DNA from: Pseudomonadota bacterium
Lineage (GTDB): Bacteria > Pseudomonadota > Alphaproteobacteria > UBA8366 > GCA-2717185
Length of the DNA stretch: 6,936 nucleotides
NCBI GenBank assembly: GCA_027619655.1
Contig: JAQCHR010000196.1
Span: 1-6,936 of the forward strand
Direction of reading: 5' to 3'
Positions 1 to 6,863 of the stretch are shown here, one piece after another (position 1 is the first letter of the stretch; every line of letters starts with the position of its first letter). A program made the position numbers and the translations under genes. Under the pieces are notes generated by a model. It did not search any database and was not told where the DNA came from. It saw only the letters and a program-made list of their open reading frames with translations.

Positions 1-683
1 GCCAGGAACCGATTCGTCAAACGCCAGAACCGACCCGCCATTGAAACCGAACCAGCCGATCCACAGGAAAAACGCACCGGCGATGGAGAGCGACAGGTCG
101 CCGGGGCGGAACCGGTCGCGCTTGCGGGAAAAGCGACCGAGGCGCGGCCCGATGACCAGTACGGCGCTTAACGCGATCCAACCGCCGATACTGTGTACGA
201 CGGTCGAGCCGGCGAAATCGATGAAGCCGGCCTTCTCCAGCCAGCCCGTCGGCGTGCCGGACAGAAGCCCGCCCCATGCCCAGTGCCCGAACACAGGGTA
301 AATGACGCCGGCCCCCAGGATGGCGATCGCGAGATAGCCCAAGAATGTCGCCCGTTCCGCGATGGCGCCAGAAACGATCGTGATGGCGGTGCTGCAGAAG
401 GCAAGCTGGAAAAAGAAAAATACCTTCGTCCAGGCCGGGGCGGTTTCAAGGCTGGCCAGAAATCCATCGAATCCGGTCAGGGGACCGGCCCCGCGCCGAA
501 CATCAGCCCGAACCCGACGGCCCAGAACATCGCGGCGCTGACAAAGAAATCCATCATGTTCTTGATGGCGATATTGACACTGCTTTTCGCGCGGACCAGA
601 CCGGTTTCGAGCCACAGGAAGCCCGCCTGCATCAGCAAGACCAGAAAAGTGCAAAGCAGAACCCAGGATACCGAAGACGACAA
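1..683 (-). pseudogene. amt: Ammonium transporter (Amt/MEP/Rh family), 5' part, apparent frameshift, cut by window edge
   Basis: An inner-membrane channel for ammonium/ammonia uptake. The first 68 codons encode two hydrophobic helices, including SWVLLCTFLVLLMQAGF and FFVSAAMFWAVGFGLMFG, and end at a TGA at 477-479. Shifting frame by one base in the CCCC run (plus-strand 480-483) restores an open frame to base 1. That frame carries Amt signatures: FQLAFCSTAITIVSGAIAER, GHWAWGG, FAGSTVVHSIGGW (its His matches the first pore histidine of E. coli AmtB) and IGWFGFNGGS. About 227 of the usual 400 or more residues are visible. No ATG or GTG lies in frame between an upstream TAA (744-746) and the TTG at 681-683, so TTG is the likely start; its ribosome-binding site is weak. 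The family call is secure. Whether the frameshift is a real mutation or a base-count error in the C run cannot be told from the sequence. No glnK is seen upstream, where it often sits. Confidence 0.85.
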
Positions 684-825
684 TGCGCTGTTCCGTTTGA
701 TTTTGGTTTGATTTCCGGAACGCCAAGATGAGCCCTCATTTGGTTAATGTTTGGTATAGTTCCTTAAAATCCGTAGCCTTTTTCAGTCGGTGCGTGTGAA
801 TCTGAACTAACAAATTGAAGGCGCC

Positions 826-831
826 ATTATA
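826..831 (-). promoter_or_regulatory. Possible -10 box for the amt gene
   Basis: The 175-base gap between the flavin oxidoreductase gene and amt (684-858) is the only larger space on the left side and is more AT-rich than the genes. Read on the minus strand it contains a perfect TATAAT, about 140 bases upstream of the amt start. No convincing TTGACA-like -35 element stands 16-18 bases before it, because that stretch is the GC-rich hairpin. I looked for a sigma-54 (-24/-12) element, as expected for nitrogen-regulated amt genes, and found none with correct spacing. This is only a weak candidate. Confidence 0.2.
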
Positions 832-840
832 CGCAGATCG

Positions 841-858
841 CGCGCCGGGTCCGGCGCG
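841..858 (-). terminator. GC-rich hairpin at the end of the operon
   Basis: The sequence CGCGCCGG-GT-CCGGCGCG is a perfect 8-base inverted repeat; in RNA a 7-base stem with a 4-base loop is more likely. It starts at the base next to the TGA stop (859-861) of the flavin oxidoreductase gene, where an operon terminator would be expected. It has no T-run after it on the minus strand, so it is not a classical intrinsic terminator. It could stall polymerase, protect the 3' end of the mRNA, or act with Rho. Confidence 0.4.
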
Positions 859-1976
859 TCAGCGTTGCACCCGGTTGCCGGGCGCCGTCAGCCCCGCCGC
901 GCCCCAGCGTGCCGGGTGGCCACGTTCGTACTGGCGCGGATAGGTGATGTCCGCGCCGAGCTCCTGCGCTGCACGCATCGGCCAGTGCGGGTTGAAAAGC
1001 ATCGGCCGCGCCAGCGCCACGGCGTCTGCCTGCCCGGTGCGCAGGATGGTTTCGGCTTGCAACGGCTCGCTGATTTCGCCGCCACAACAGCCATGTTGAC
1101 CTCGGTCTTTACGGCCGCGGCGAAACCGGTCTGGTATCCCGGCCCGGTATCAATTTTCTGGTCGGCGCGCATGCCGCCGCTGGACACGTGGATATAGTCG
1201 CAGCCCGCGGCATCCAGCGCCCGGGCCAGGATAATGGTCTCGGCGACCGTCCAGCCGCCATCGATCCAGTCAGTCGCCGAAACCCGCATCCCGATCGGGT
1301 TGTCGTCCGGCCAGACAGCGCGGACGGCCTCGAAGACTTCCAGCGGAAACCGCATCCGGTTCGCCAGGCTGCCGCCATAGTCATCGTCGCGCCGGTTGCT
1401 GACCGGCGACAGGAACTGGTGGATCAAGTAGCCATGCGCGCCATGCAGTTCGATGACCCTGGCGCCCGCCCGTTGTGCGCGGATCGCGGCGTCGGCGAAT
1501 TGCTGGATCACCTCGGCAATGTTCTGGCGGGTCAGCGCGCGCGGCGCCGGCCAATCCGGCTCCAGGGGAATCGCAGACGGCGCTAGAACGGTATGCCCAC
1601 CCTGATCCATCGGGCGCGGGCCGCCACCTTTCCAGGGCTCCAGCATCCCGGCGCGGCGGCCACCATGGCAGAGTTGCACGCCCAGCACCGCCTAGCCATG
1701 GGCGGCGAAGAAGTCGCCGATGCGCTTCACCGCGGCTTCCTGTTCATCGGTATAGAGTGACAGGCAGGCGGGCGTGTTGCGCGCTTCCGCCGCGACATAG
1801 GTCGATTCGGGCAGCACCAGCGCTGCACCGGATACCGCGAACTGCCCCAGATGCATCAGGTGCCAGTCGCCCGCCACCCCGTCGTTTGCGGAAAACTGCG
1901 TCATCGGCGCGACGATGATCCTGTTCTGCAGGGTCACGCCGCGCAGTGGCAAGGGCTCAAACAAAAGGGCGGGCAT
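859..1976 (-). pseudogene. Old Yellow Enzyme family NADH:flavin oxidoreductase, broken by a stop codon and a frameshift
   Basis: An FMN-dependent TIM-barrel ene-reductase, a family that reduces activated C=C bonds (2-enoate reductase, NemA, YqjM). The ATG at 1974-1976 has an AAGGA ribosome site (1984-1988). Family motifs appear in order: FEPLPLRGVTLQNRIIVAPM at the N-terminus, QLCHGGRRAG, HGAHGYLIHQFLSP, then NRRDDDYGGSLANRMRF, and VALARPMLFNPHWP at the C-terminus. Two lesions interrupt it. Codon 95 is TAG (1692-1694), in the same frame as the sequence on both sides. Near 1077-1086 one base is missing, so the frame leaves VNMAVVA and the rest (GEISEPLQAETIL onward) continues in another frame to a TGA at 859-861. 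Without the lesions it would be about 371 residues, normal for the family. It lies 38 bases after the DUF336 gene and would end the operon. The position often held by Cys in YqjM-type enzymes is Thr (APMTQF). Identity is secure; true pseudogene status is likely but depends on sequence accuracy. Confidence 0.88.
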
Positions 1977-2014
1977 GGATGGTTCCTTTCCGTCGCCAAT
2001 CGGGTCATGTGCGG

Positions 2015-2503
2015 CTATTCCGGCTTGTCCGACAGGGACGACGTGCGCCAGTCCGGGTCCGGGGCGGCCGGCTCGCAGTCGAAGCCGGCGGCGCGGATCG
2101 CAAGGATGGCGCAATACTCGTCCCGTTCGGACGTATCGCCGCTGATGCCGACGGCGCCGATCACCGATCCGTTGCCGTCCTTCACCAGAACGCCGCCGGG
2201 CACCGGGATCAGCCGCCCGTCCGATGCCGCCGCCAGGGCATTCTGAAAAACGGGCCGCGCCGAAAGCCGGTCGCGGATCAACCGGCTGGAAATGCCCATG
2301 CCCAGCGATCCCCAGGCCTTGCCGAAGGCGATATCGAACCGCATTATTCCGGACCCGTCCTCGCTTTTTACCACAAGAATCCGGCCGCCGGCATCGAGCA
2401 CGACCACGGTCAACGGCGCCATCGCTTCCTTGCGCCCTGCCGCCAGCGCGTCATCGGTAATCCGCGAAGCATCGGCCAGGCCCAGTGTCGTGATCAGGTT
2501 CAT
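2015..2503 (-). CDS. GlcG/HbpS family (DUF336) protein
   Basis: A 162-residue soluble protein of the GlcG/HbpS fold. Members bind heme or small molecules, and many sit in catabolic operons with no proven function. The sequence shows the family pattern: PLTVVVLDAGGRIL at about residues 30-43, an FGKAWGSLGMG helix near 60-70, PVFQNALAAASDGRLIPVPGG near 84-104, and GSVIGAVGISGDTSERDEYCAILA near 112-135. The open frame runs upstream to 2653, but that extension overlaps the dioxygenase gene and has no family similarity. The ATG at 2501-2503 has GGAG eight bases before it and follows the previous stop by 17 bases, so it is the likely start. No signal peptide is seen, unlike secreted HbpS, so it is probably cytoplasmic. 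It may be an accessory or small-molecule-binding protein of the operon. The family call is strong; the function is unknown. Confidence 0.88.
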   Translation of the reverse strand: MNLITTLGLADASRITDDALAAGRKEAMAPLTVVVLDAGGRILVVKSEDGSGIMRFDIAFGKAWGSLGMGISSRLIRDRLSARPVFQNALAAASDGRLIPVPGGVLVKDGNGSVIGAVGISGDTSERDEYCAILAIRAAGFDCEPAAPDPDWRTSSLSDKPE

Positions 2504-2511
2504 GGATATTG

Positions 2512-2515
2512 CTCC
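2512..2515 (-). promoter_or_regulatory. Ribosome-binding site fixing the DUF336 start
   Basis: GGAG on the minus strand stands eight bases before the ATG at 2501-2503, inside the 17-base gap after the dioxygenase stop. It supports the short 162-residue product over the 212-residue extension that would overlap the previous gene. Confidence 0.6.
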
Positions 2516-2520
2516 GGAAT

Positions 2521-3372
2521 TCAGAAGGGGACGTCGCCCATGATGGTGGTGCGGTGCATATGGCGGCGGTAGGCCGGGTCGCCGATCCGCGACAGGTCCG
2601 CAATATGCAGGGCGCAACGGTTGTCCCAGAACACCATGTCGCCGGGGCGCCATTTATGCCGGTAGGTGAACCGGGGCTGCGCGCAGTGTTCGAACAGCCG
2701 CTGAAGCAGCGGCTCGCTTTCCGATTCCGCCATGCCTTCGATCCCGATCGTGTGTTGCGGATTGGCGAAGACCGACTTGCGTCGCGTTTCGGGATGGGTC
2801 CGGAAAACCGGATGGGCGACCGGCGGCACACGCTCCTTCTGCTCGGCGGAAAACCCGATCTTGAAATCCGCGCCCCCCTTCTGCGCCCGGCCCGGCAGGA
2901 AGATGGCACGCCTGCCGTCCAGTGCCGCCCGCAGGTCACCGGGCAGGGTTTCATAGGCGTCGTACATATTGGCGAAGCCCGTATTCCCGCCATGGTCCGG
3001 GACTTCCAGGGCGTAGAGCATGGAGCCCAGCGCCGGAGTTTTCACATAGGACAGGTCCGAATGCCATTTCGGCCCAGCATCGGGCAGGCCGATATACTTG
3101 CCGTTCTCCTTGCGGGTGGAGACAACGAGGATTTCCGGATGCCCGTCCAGCGACGCCTGGTCGGAAGGATGCCGGTCAAGCGGGCCAAACCGTCTTGAAA
3201 ACGCGATCTGCTGCTCGGGTGTCAGCGACTGGTTCCGGAAGACGATGATCAGGTGGTCAAGATGTGCCCGGTGCACCCTGGCGAAATCATCTGCCGGAAG
3301 CGGCTCGGCGAGGTCGATTCCGATGATTTCCGCGCCCAGGCAGGCGGCAAATGGCTTTATGGCAAAAGTCAT
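2521..3372 (-). CDS. TauD/TfdA family Fe(II)/2-oxoglutarate-dependent dioxygenase
   Basis: A 283-residue cytoplasmic oxygenase that would couple decarboxylation of 2-oxoglutarate to succinate with hydroxylation of a substrate, often leading to its cleavage. The iron ligands are visible: H104 and D106 in KWHSDLSY, and H256 in WDNRCALHIADL. R270 and R274 in YRRHMHRTTIMGD match R266 (2-oxoglutarate binding) and R270 (substrate anion) of E. coli TauD. T131 in GGNTGFANMY matches the conserved Thr of the TauD GGDT segment. The length equals that of TauD (283). H68 matches TauD H70, which contacts taurine, but TauD Tyr73 is replaced by Asp here, so taurine is an unlikely substrate. The gene starts 33 bases after the SDR stop with a poor ribosome site, and ends 17 bases before the DUF336 gene. 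Family and cofactors are secure. The substrate is unknown, probably a small anion such as a carboxylate or sulfonate. Confidence 0.93.
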   Translation of the reverse strand: MTFAIKPFAACLGAEIIGIDLAEPLPADDFARVHRAHLDHLIIVFRNQSLTPEQQIAFSRRFGPLDRHPSDQASLDGHPEILVVSTRKENGKYIGLPDAGPKWHSDLSYVKTPALGSMLYALEVPDHGGNTGFANMYDAYETLPGDLRAALDGRRAIFLPGRAQKGGADFKIGFSAEQKERVPPVAHPVFRTHPETRRKSVFANPQHTIGIEGMAESESEPLLQRLFEHCAQPRFTYRHKWRPGDMVFWDNRCALHIADLSRIGDPAYRRHMHRTTIMGDVPF

Positions 3373-3405
3373 TGGATTCTGGCGTATTCCGCTGCCCTGT
3401 CTCGC

Positions 3406-4224
3406 TCAGTACCAGACGGCGTTGCCGGCGCCGCCATTGGGGTTCCACAATTCCCCGGTCAGCGCCCGCGCCTGTTCCGACGCGAGGAAGACCGCCGCAT
3501 AGGCGACTTCCTGCGCATCGACCATGCGGCCGATGGCGTTGGTCTGGGGCGCGCCCGGCGCAAAGATTTTCTGCTCCATTTCCGCCGGCGTGATGCCTTG
3601 CGCCTTGGCCTGCTCGGCGATCATGCCGGGGGTACGTTCGGTGCGGGTCATGCCGGGATGAATGCAGTTCACCGTGATACCGTCCCGGCCCAGCTGCAGC
3701 GCCAGCGTCCGGGAGAAATGCACCAGCGATACATTGCGGGCGCCACCGCTCAGGTTGCCGGGCGTGCGGGCATTGCCGCCGCTGATATTGATGATGCGGC
3801 CCCAGCCCGCTTTCTTCAGATGCGGGATCGCGGCCCGGGCGCAGCGCAGCGCGCCCATGTACTTGACGTCGAAGTCGCCCATGAAGGCGGCGTCATCGAT
3901 TGTGTCGATGGCGCCGACCGCCTTTGGCGATCCGCCGGGCAACGAGGCGCTGTTGACCAGGATATTCAGTCCGCCCAGCACGTCCACCGCCGCCTCAACC
4001 ATGGCGTCAACGGCGCTGCGGTCGGTTACGTCGCAGGCAAGGGGGATGACCTTGCCATTGGTCTCGCGGGCGATTTCATTCGCCGTTGCCTCAAGGTCCT
4101 TCATACTGCGCGAGGTGATGACGCAGTCCACGCCTTCGCGCGCATACTCGATCGCGATGGCCTTGCCAATGCCGCGCGAACCACCGGCGATAATGGCTTT
4201 CTTGCCGGACAAACCGAGATCCAT
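3406..4224 (-). CDS. Short-chain dehydrogenase/reductase (SDR) lacking the canonical YxxxK pair
   Basis: A 272-residue Rossmann-fold protein, expected to bind NAD(P) in the cytoplasm. The cofactor motif is AGGSRGIGKA (residues 13-22). R39 at the end of strand 2 (ITSRS) hints at NADP. CDVTD lies at 64-68 and NSAS at 91-94 replaces the usual NNAG. S148 in IINISGG is a candidate catalytic Ser. The expected YxxxK motif is not present: the aligned segment reads GGARN (160-164), followed by the normal helix SLVHFSRTLALQLGRDGITVNCIHPG. The active-site Asn position also reads Lys (FDVKYMG). Some divergent SDRs share this G/N pattern, so the gene is not simply damaged; the frame is intact and full length. 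A strong ribosome site (GGGAGGAAG) stands two bases before the ATG. It lies 78 bases after the RraA-like gene. In the operon it could act on a sugar-acid intermediate, but its chemistry may not be standard dehydrogenation. Confidence 0.9.
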   Translation of the reverse strand: MDLGLSGKKAIIAGGSRGIGKAIAIEYAREGVDCVITSRSMKDLEATANEIARETNGKVIPLACDVTDRSAVDAMVEAAVDVLGGLNILVNSASLPGGSPKAVGAIDTIDDAAFMGDFDVKYMGALRCARAAIPHLKKAGWGRIINISGGNARTPGNLSGGARNVSLVHFSRTLALQLGRDGITVNCIHPGMTRTERTPGMIAEQAKAQGITPAEMEQKIFAPGAPQTNAIGRMVDAQEVAYAAVFLASEQARALTGELWNPNGGAGNAVWY

Positions 4225-4302
4225 TGCTTCCTCCCAGGAATTTGGCGTTCGTTATTTCTGGCGAGAGACTACAACCGACCCGCGCGGCTGTCCTGATCTG
4301 GT

Positions 4303-5028
4303 TTAGCGGTTGTTGGCTTTGCGCCACGCCGCGAACTTGGTCAGGTTTTCCTCCTTCGTCGCAGGGTACAGCCCGACAATTGTCGCGCCGCCCTGCACCT
4401 GCTCGGTGACGAAATCCTCATAAGCCGTCATTTCCACGGCTTCGTTTGCGATTTCATCGGCGATGTTGGCGGGGATGACGACGACACCTTCGCCGTCGCC
4501 GACGATCACGTCGCCCGGAAATACCGGGGCGTCGCCGCAGCCGATCGGCACGTTCAGGTCCATTGCCTGGTGCAGGGTCAGGTTGGTCGGCGATGAAGGG
4601 CGGTTGTGATAGGTGGGCATGTCCAGCGCGCCGATTTCCGGCGCGTCACGGAAACCGCCATCGGTGACGACGCCGGCAACGCCGCGTTTCATCATGCGGG
4701 TCACCAGGATCGATCCGGCGGAGGCGGCGCGAGCGTCCTTTCGGCTGTCGATCACCATGACGAAGCCGGCCGGAATCGCCTCGACACCCGCCCGCTGGGG
4801 ATGCGACGGGTCCTGGAAAACGCTGATCGGGTTCAGGTCTTCCCGTGCCGGGATGTAGCGCATCGTATAGGCCTGCCCGACCATGTTCTGCTTGTGGGGG
4901 CCGACCGGATGGACGTCCTGTATCCACTGATTGCGGAGCCCGCGCTTGTACAGGGCAGTGCAGGTCGTTGCGCCGCTGACACCCATCAGTTTCCGGCGCG
5001 TTGCGTCGCTCAGCTTGTATTCGGTCAT
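4303..5028 (-). CDS. RraA-like family protein, probable metal-dependent 4-hydroxy-2-oxoacid type aldolase
   Basis: A 241-residue protein of the RraA/HMG aldolase fold. In this superfamily E. coli RraA inhibits RNase E, while the HMG/CHA aldolases cleave 4-carboxy-4-hydroxy-2-oxoacids to pyruvate or oxaloacetate with a divalent metal. Here AGSILVTRMMKRGVAGVVTD at about residues 104-123 is followed by GGFRDAPEI, with R127 and D128 matching the Arg and metal-binding Asp of HMG/CHA aldolase. PGDVIVGDGEGVVVIP (171-186) is the other family signature. It is well above the 161 residues of E. coli RraA, with extra N- and C-terminal segments, as in the versions found in sugar-acid operons. It starts 17 bases after the dehydratase stop, with GGAG about 11 bases before the ATG. 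The gene pair suggests cleavage of the dehydratase product or of an oxidised form of it. The family is secure; aldolase activity is an inference from retained residues and context. Confidence 0.9.
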   Translation of the reverse strand: MTEYKLSDATRRKLMGVSGATTCTALYKRGLRNQWIQDVHPVGPHKQNMVGQAYTMRYIPAREDLNPISVFQDPSHPQRAGVEAIPAGFVMVIDSRKDARAASAGSILVTRMMKRGVAGVVTDGGFRDAPEIGALDMPTYHNRPSSPTNLTLHQAMDLNVPIGCGDAPVFPGDVIVGDGEGVVVIPANIADEIANEAVEMTAYEDFVTEQVQGGATIVGLYPATKEENLTKFAAWRKANNR

Positions 5029-5045
5029 GCTATTCTTGCTCCGGA

Positions 5046-6785
5046 TCAGAAGATTTCGGGTTCGCTGACGGGCTCGCCAAAACCGGTTTCGAGGAAGTCG
5101 AAATCGCAGCCTTCATTCGCCTGCTTGATATGCTGCGAGAACATCCAGCCATAGCCGCGTTCGTATTTGCGGACCGGCTTCTGCCAGGCGGCCTTGCGGG
5201 TGGCCAGTTCCGCGTCGCTGACCAGCATGTCGATGGTCCGGTTCGGCACGTCCAGCCTGATCCGGTCGCCAGTCTTCACCAGCGCCAGCGGGCCGCCGAT
5301 ATAGGATTCCGGCGAACAGTGCAGGATACAGGCGCCGTAGCTGGTGCCGCTCATCCGCGCATCGGACAGGCGGACCATGTCCCGCACGCCCTGCTTCAGC
5401 AGCTTCTTCGGGATCGGCAGCATGCCCCATTCCGGCATCCCCGGCCCGCCCTGGGGGCCGGCGTTGCGCAGGATCAGGATCGTGTCAGCGGTGACATCCA
5501 GATCGTCGTCGTCGATTTTGGCCTTCAGATCGGGATAGCTGTCGAAAACCAGCGCCGGTCCTTCATGGTTCAGGAAGCGCGGGTCGCAGGCCGCCGGTTT
5601 GATGACCGCGCCGTCCGGCGCCAGATTGCCGCGCAGCACGGCAAGCGATCCTTCGTGATAGATCGGATCCTCGATCGTCCGGATCACGTCGTCATTGTTG
5701 ATGCGGGCCCCTTCCAGCGTTTCACCCAGCGTCTTTCCCGAAACGGTCATGACGTCGAGGTTCAGCTTCGCCGCCAGGCGGCTCATCATGCCGCGCAATC
5801 CGCCGGCGTAATAGAAATCCTCCATCAGGTATTTCTTGCCGCTGGGGCGGATATTGGCAATGACCGGTACATGGCGGCCGGCGGCGTCCAGGTCGTCCAG
5901 CGTCAGGTCGACCCCGGCCCGGCGCGCCATGGCCAGCAGATGAATGATGGCGTTGGTCGAACAGCCCATGGACATCGCCACGGTCACCGCGTTGTCCACC
6001 GACTTGCGGTTGATGATCTTGGCGGGCGTGAGGTCTTCCCAGACCATTTCCACAATGCGGCGGCCGCAGCCGGTCGACATGCGAATATGGTTGGCGTCAG
6101 GGGCGGGGATCGAGCTTGCGCCCGGCAGGGTCAGGCCCAGGGCCTCGGCGATGCCCGTCATCGTGCTGGCGGTGCCCATGGTCATGCAGTGGCCGTAGGA
6201 CCGGGCAATGCCCGCTTCGACTGCCTGCCATTCTTCCTCGTCGATATTTCCGGCGCGGCGTTCATCCCAGTACTTCCAGGAATCGGAACCGCTGCCCAGC
6301 GTTTCGCCGCGGTAATTGCCGCGCAGCATCGGGCCGGCGGGCAGGTAGATCAGCGGCATGCCGGCGCTGACCGCACCCATGACCAGGCCCGGCGTGGTCT
6401 TGTCGCAACCGCCCATCAGCACGGCGCCGTCGATCGGATGACAGCGCAGCAGCTCCTCCACATCCATGGCCAGCATGTTGCGGTAAAGCATGCTGGTCGG
6501 CTTCACCAGGCTTTCCGACAGCGACAGCGCCGGCAGTTCCATCGGGAAACCGACCGCCTGCAGGATGCCCCGCTTGACGTCCTCGACCCGGTGCTTGAAA
6601 TGGGCATGGCAGGGCTGCGCGTCGGACCAGGTGTTCACGATGGCGATGACGGGTTTGCCGTCCCAGTCCTGCTTGTCATATCCCATCTGCATTTCGCGGG
6701 AACGATGGCCAAAGGAACGCAGATCGTCTGGCGCGAACCAGCGGGCGCTGCGCAGGGTTTCCGGAGTCTTTTTCTGGTCGGTCAT
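5046..6785 (-). CDS. IlvD/Edd family dehydratase, L-arabinonate dehydratase-like
   Basis: A 579-residue Fe-S dehydratase that would convert an aldonic acid to its 2-keto-3-deoxy acid. Length and residue numbering agree with Rhizobium leguminosarum L-arabinonate dehydratase as I recall it. Cys59 (SDAQPCH), Cys127 (MGGCDKT) and Cys200 (YGHCMTMG) are the [2Fe-2S] ligands. E91, D128 and K129 (the carbamylated Lys) with E452 form the Mg site. S479 and T481 in DARMSGTSYG are the catalytic pair, one residue earlier than in the Rhizobium enzyme. GPQGGPGMPEW (443-453) is a family hallmark. The N-terminal RSARWFAPDDLRSFGHRSR is typical of the sugar-acid branch rather than of dihydroxyacid dehydratase (IlvD of valine synthesis) or Edd. 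It is the first gene of the operon; its ATG has GTGGA about five bases upstream. The substrate could be L-arabinonate, D-fuconate, galactonate or another acid, because several members are promiscuous. I give no symbol for that reason. Confidence 0.94.
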   Translation of the reverse strand: MTDQKKTPETLRSARWFAPDDLRSFGHRSREMQMGYDKQDWDGKPVIAIVNTWSDAQPCHAHFKHRVEDVKRGILQAVGFPMELPALSLSESLVKPTSMLYRNMLAMDVEELLRCHPIDGAVLMGGCDKTTPGLVMGAVSAGMPLIYLPAGPMLRGNYRGETLGSGSDSWKYWDERRAGNIDEEEWQAVEAGIARSYGHCMTMGTASTMTGIAEALGLTLPGASSIPAPDANHIRMSTGCGRRIVEMVWEDLTPAKIINRKSVDNAVTVAMSMGCSTNAIIHLLAMARRAGVDLTLDDLDAAGRHVPVIANIRPSGKKYLMEDFYYAGGLRGMMSRLAAKLNLDVMTVSGKTLGETLEGARINNDDVIRTIEDPIYHEGSLAVLRGNLAPDGAVIKPAACDPRFLNHEGPALVFDSYPDLKAKIDDDDLDVTADTILILRNAGPQGGPGMPEWGMLPIPKKLLKQGVRDMVRLSDARMSGTSYGACILHCSPESYIGGPLALVKTGDRIRLDVPNRTIDMLVSDAELATRKAAWQKPVRKYERGYGWMFSQHIKQANEGCDFDFLETGFGEPVSEPEIF

Positions 6786-6863
6786 GATTCCACTTTCATC
6801 GGACGGGATGGCGCATGGCTCTTTTTAGGCAATCGGAGCGGCGAGGGCGAACAGATTCAATGA

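Noticed and set aside
684..858. Sigma-54 promoter for amt
   Set aside because: TGGCG-like sequences occur on the minus strand, but none has a GC dinucleotide at the required spacing.
1977..2114. Upstream extension of the flavin oxidoreductase
   Set aside because: The extension overlaps the end of the DUF336 gene, while the ATG at 1974-1976 begins the typical family N-terminus and has an AAGGA site.
2015..2653. Longer 212-residue start for the DUF336 protein
   Set aside because: The first 50 residues overlap the dioxygenase gene, are low-complexity and lack family similarity. The inner ATG at 2501-2503 has a good ribosome site.
3253..4296. 347-codon open frame on the plus strand
   Set aside because: It is antisense to the SDR gene and the start of the dioxygenase gene. 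Its translation has no family features.
5001..6863. 620-codon open frame on the plus strand
   Set aside because: It is antisense to the dehydratase gene, whose protein matches its family end to end. The plus-strand translation is rich in His, Arg, Gln and Ala and has no recognisable motif, as expected of a GC-rich antisense frame.
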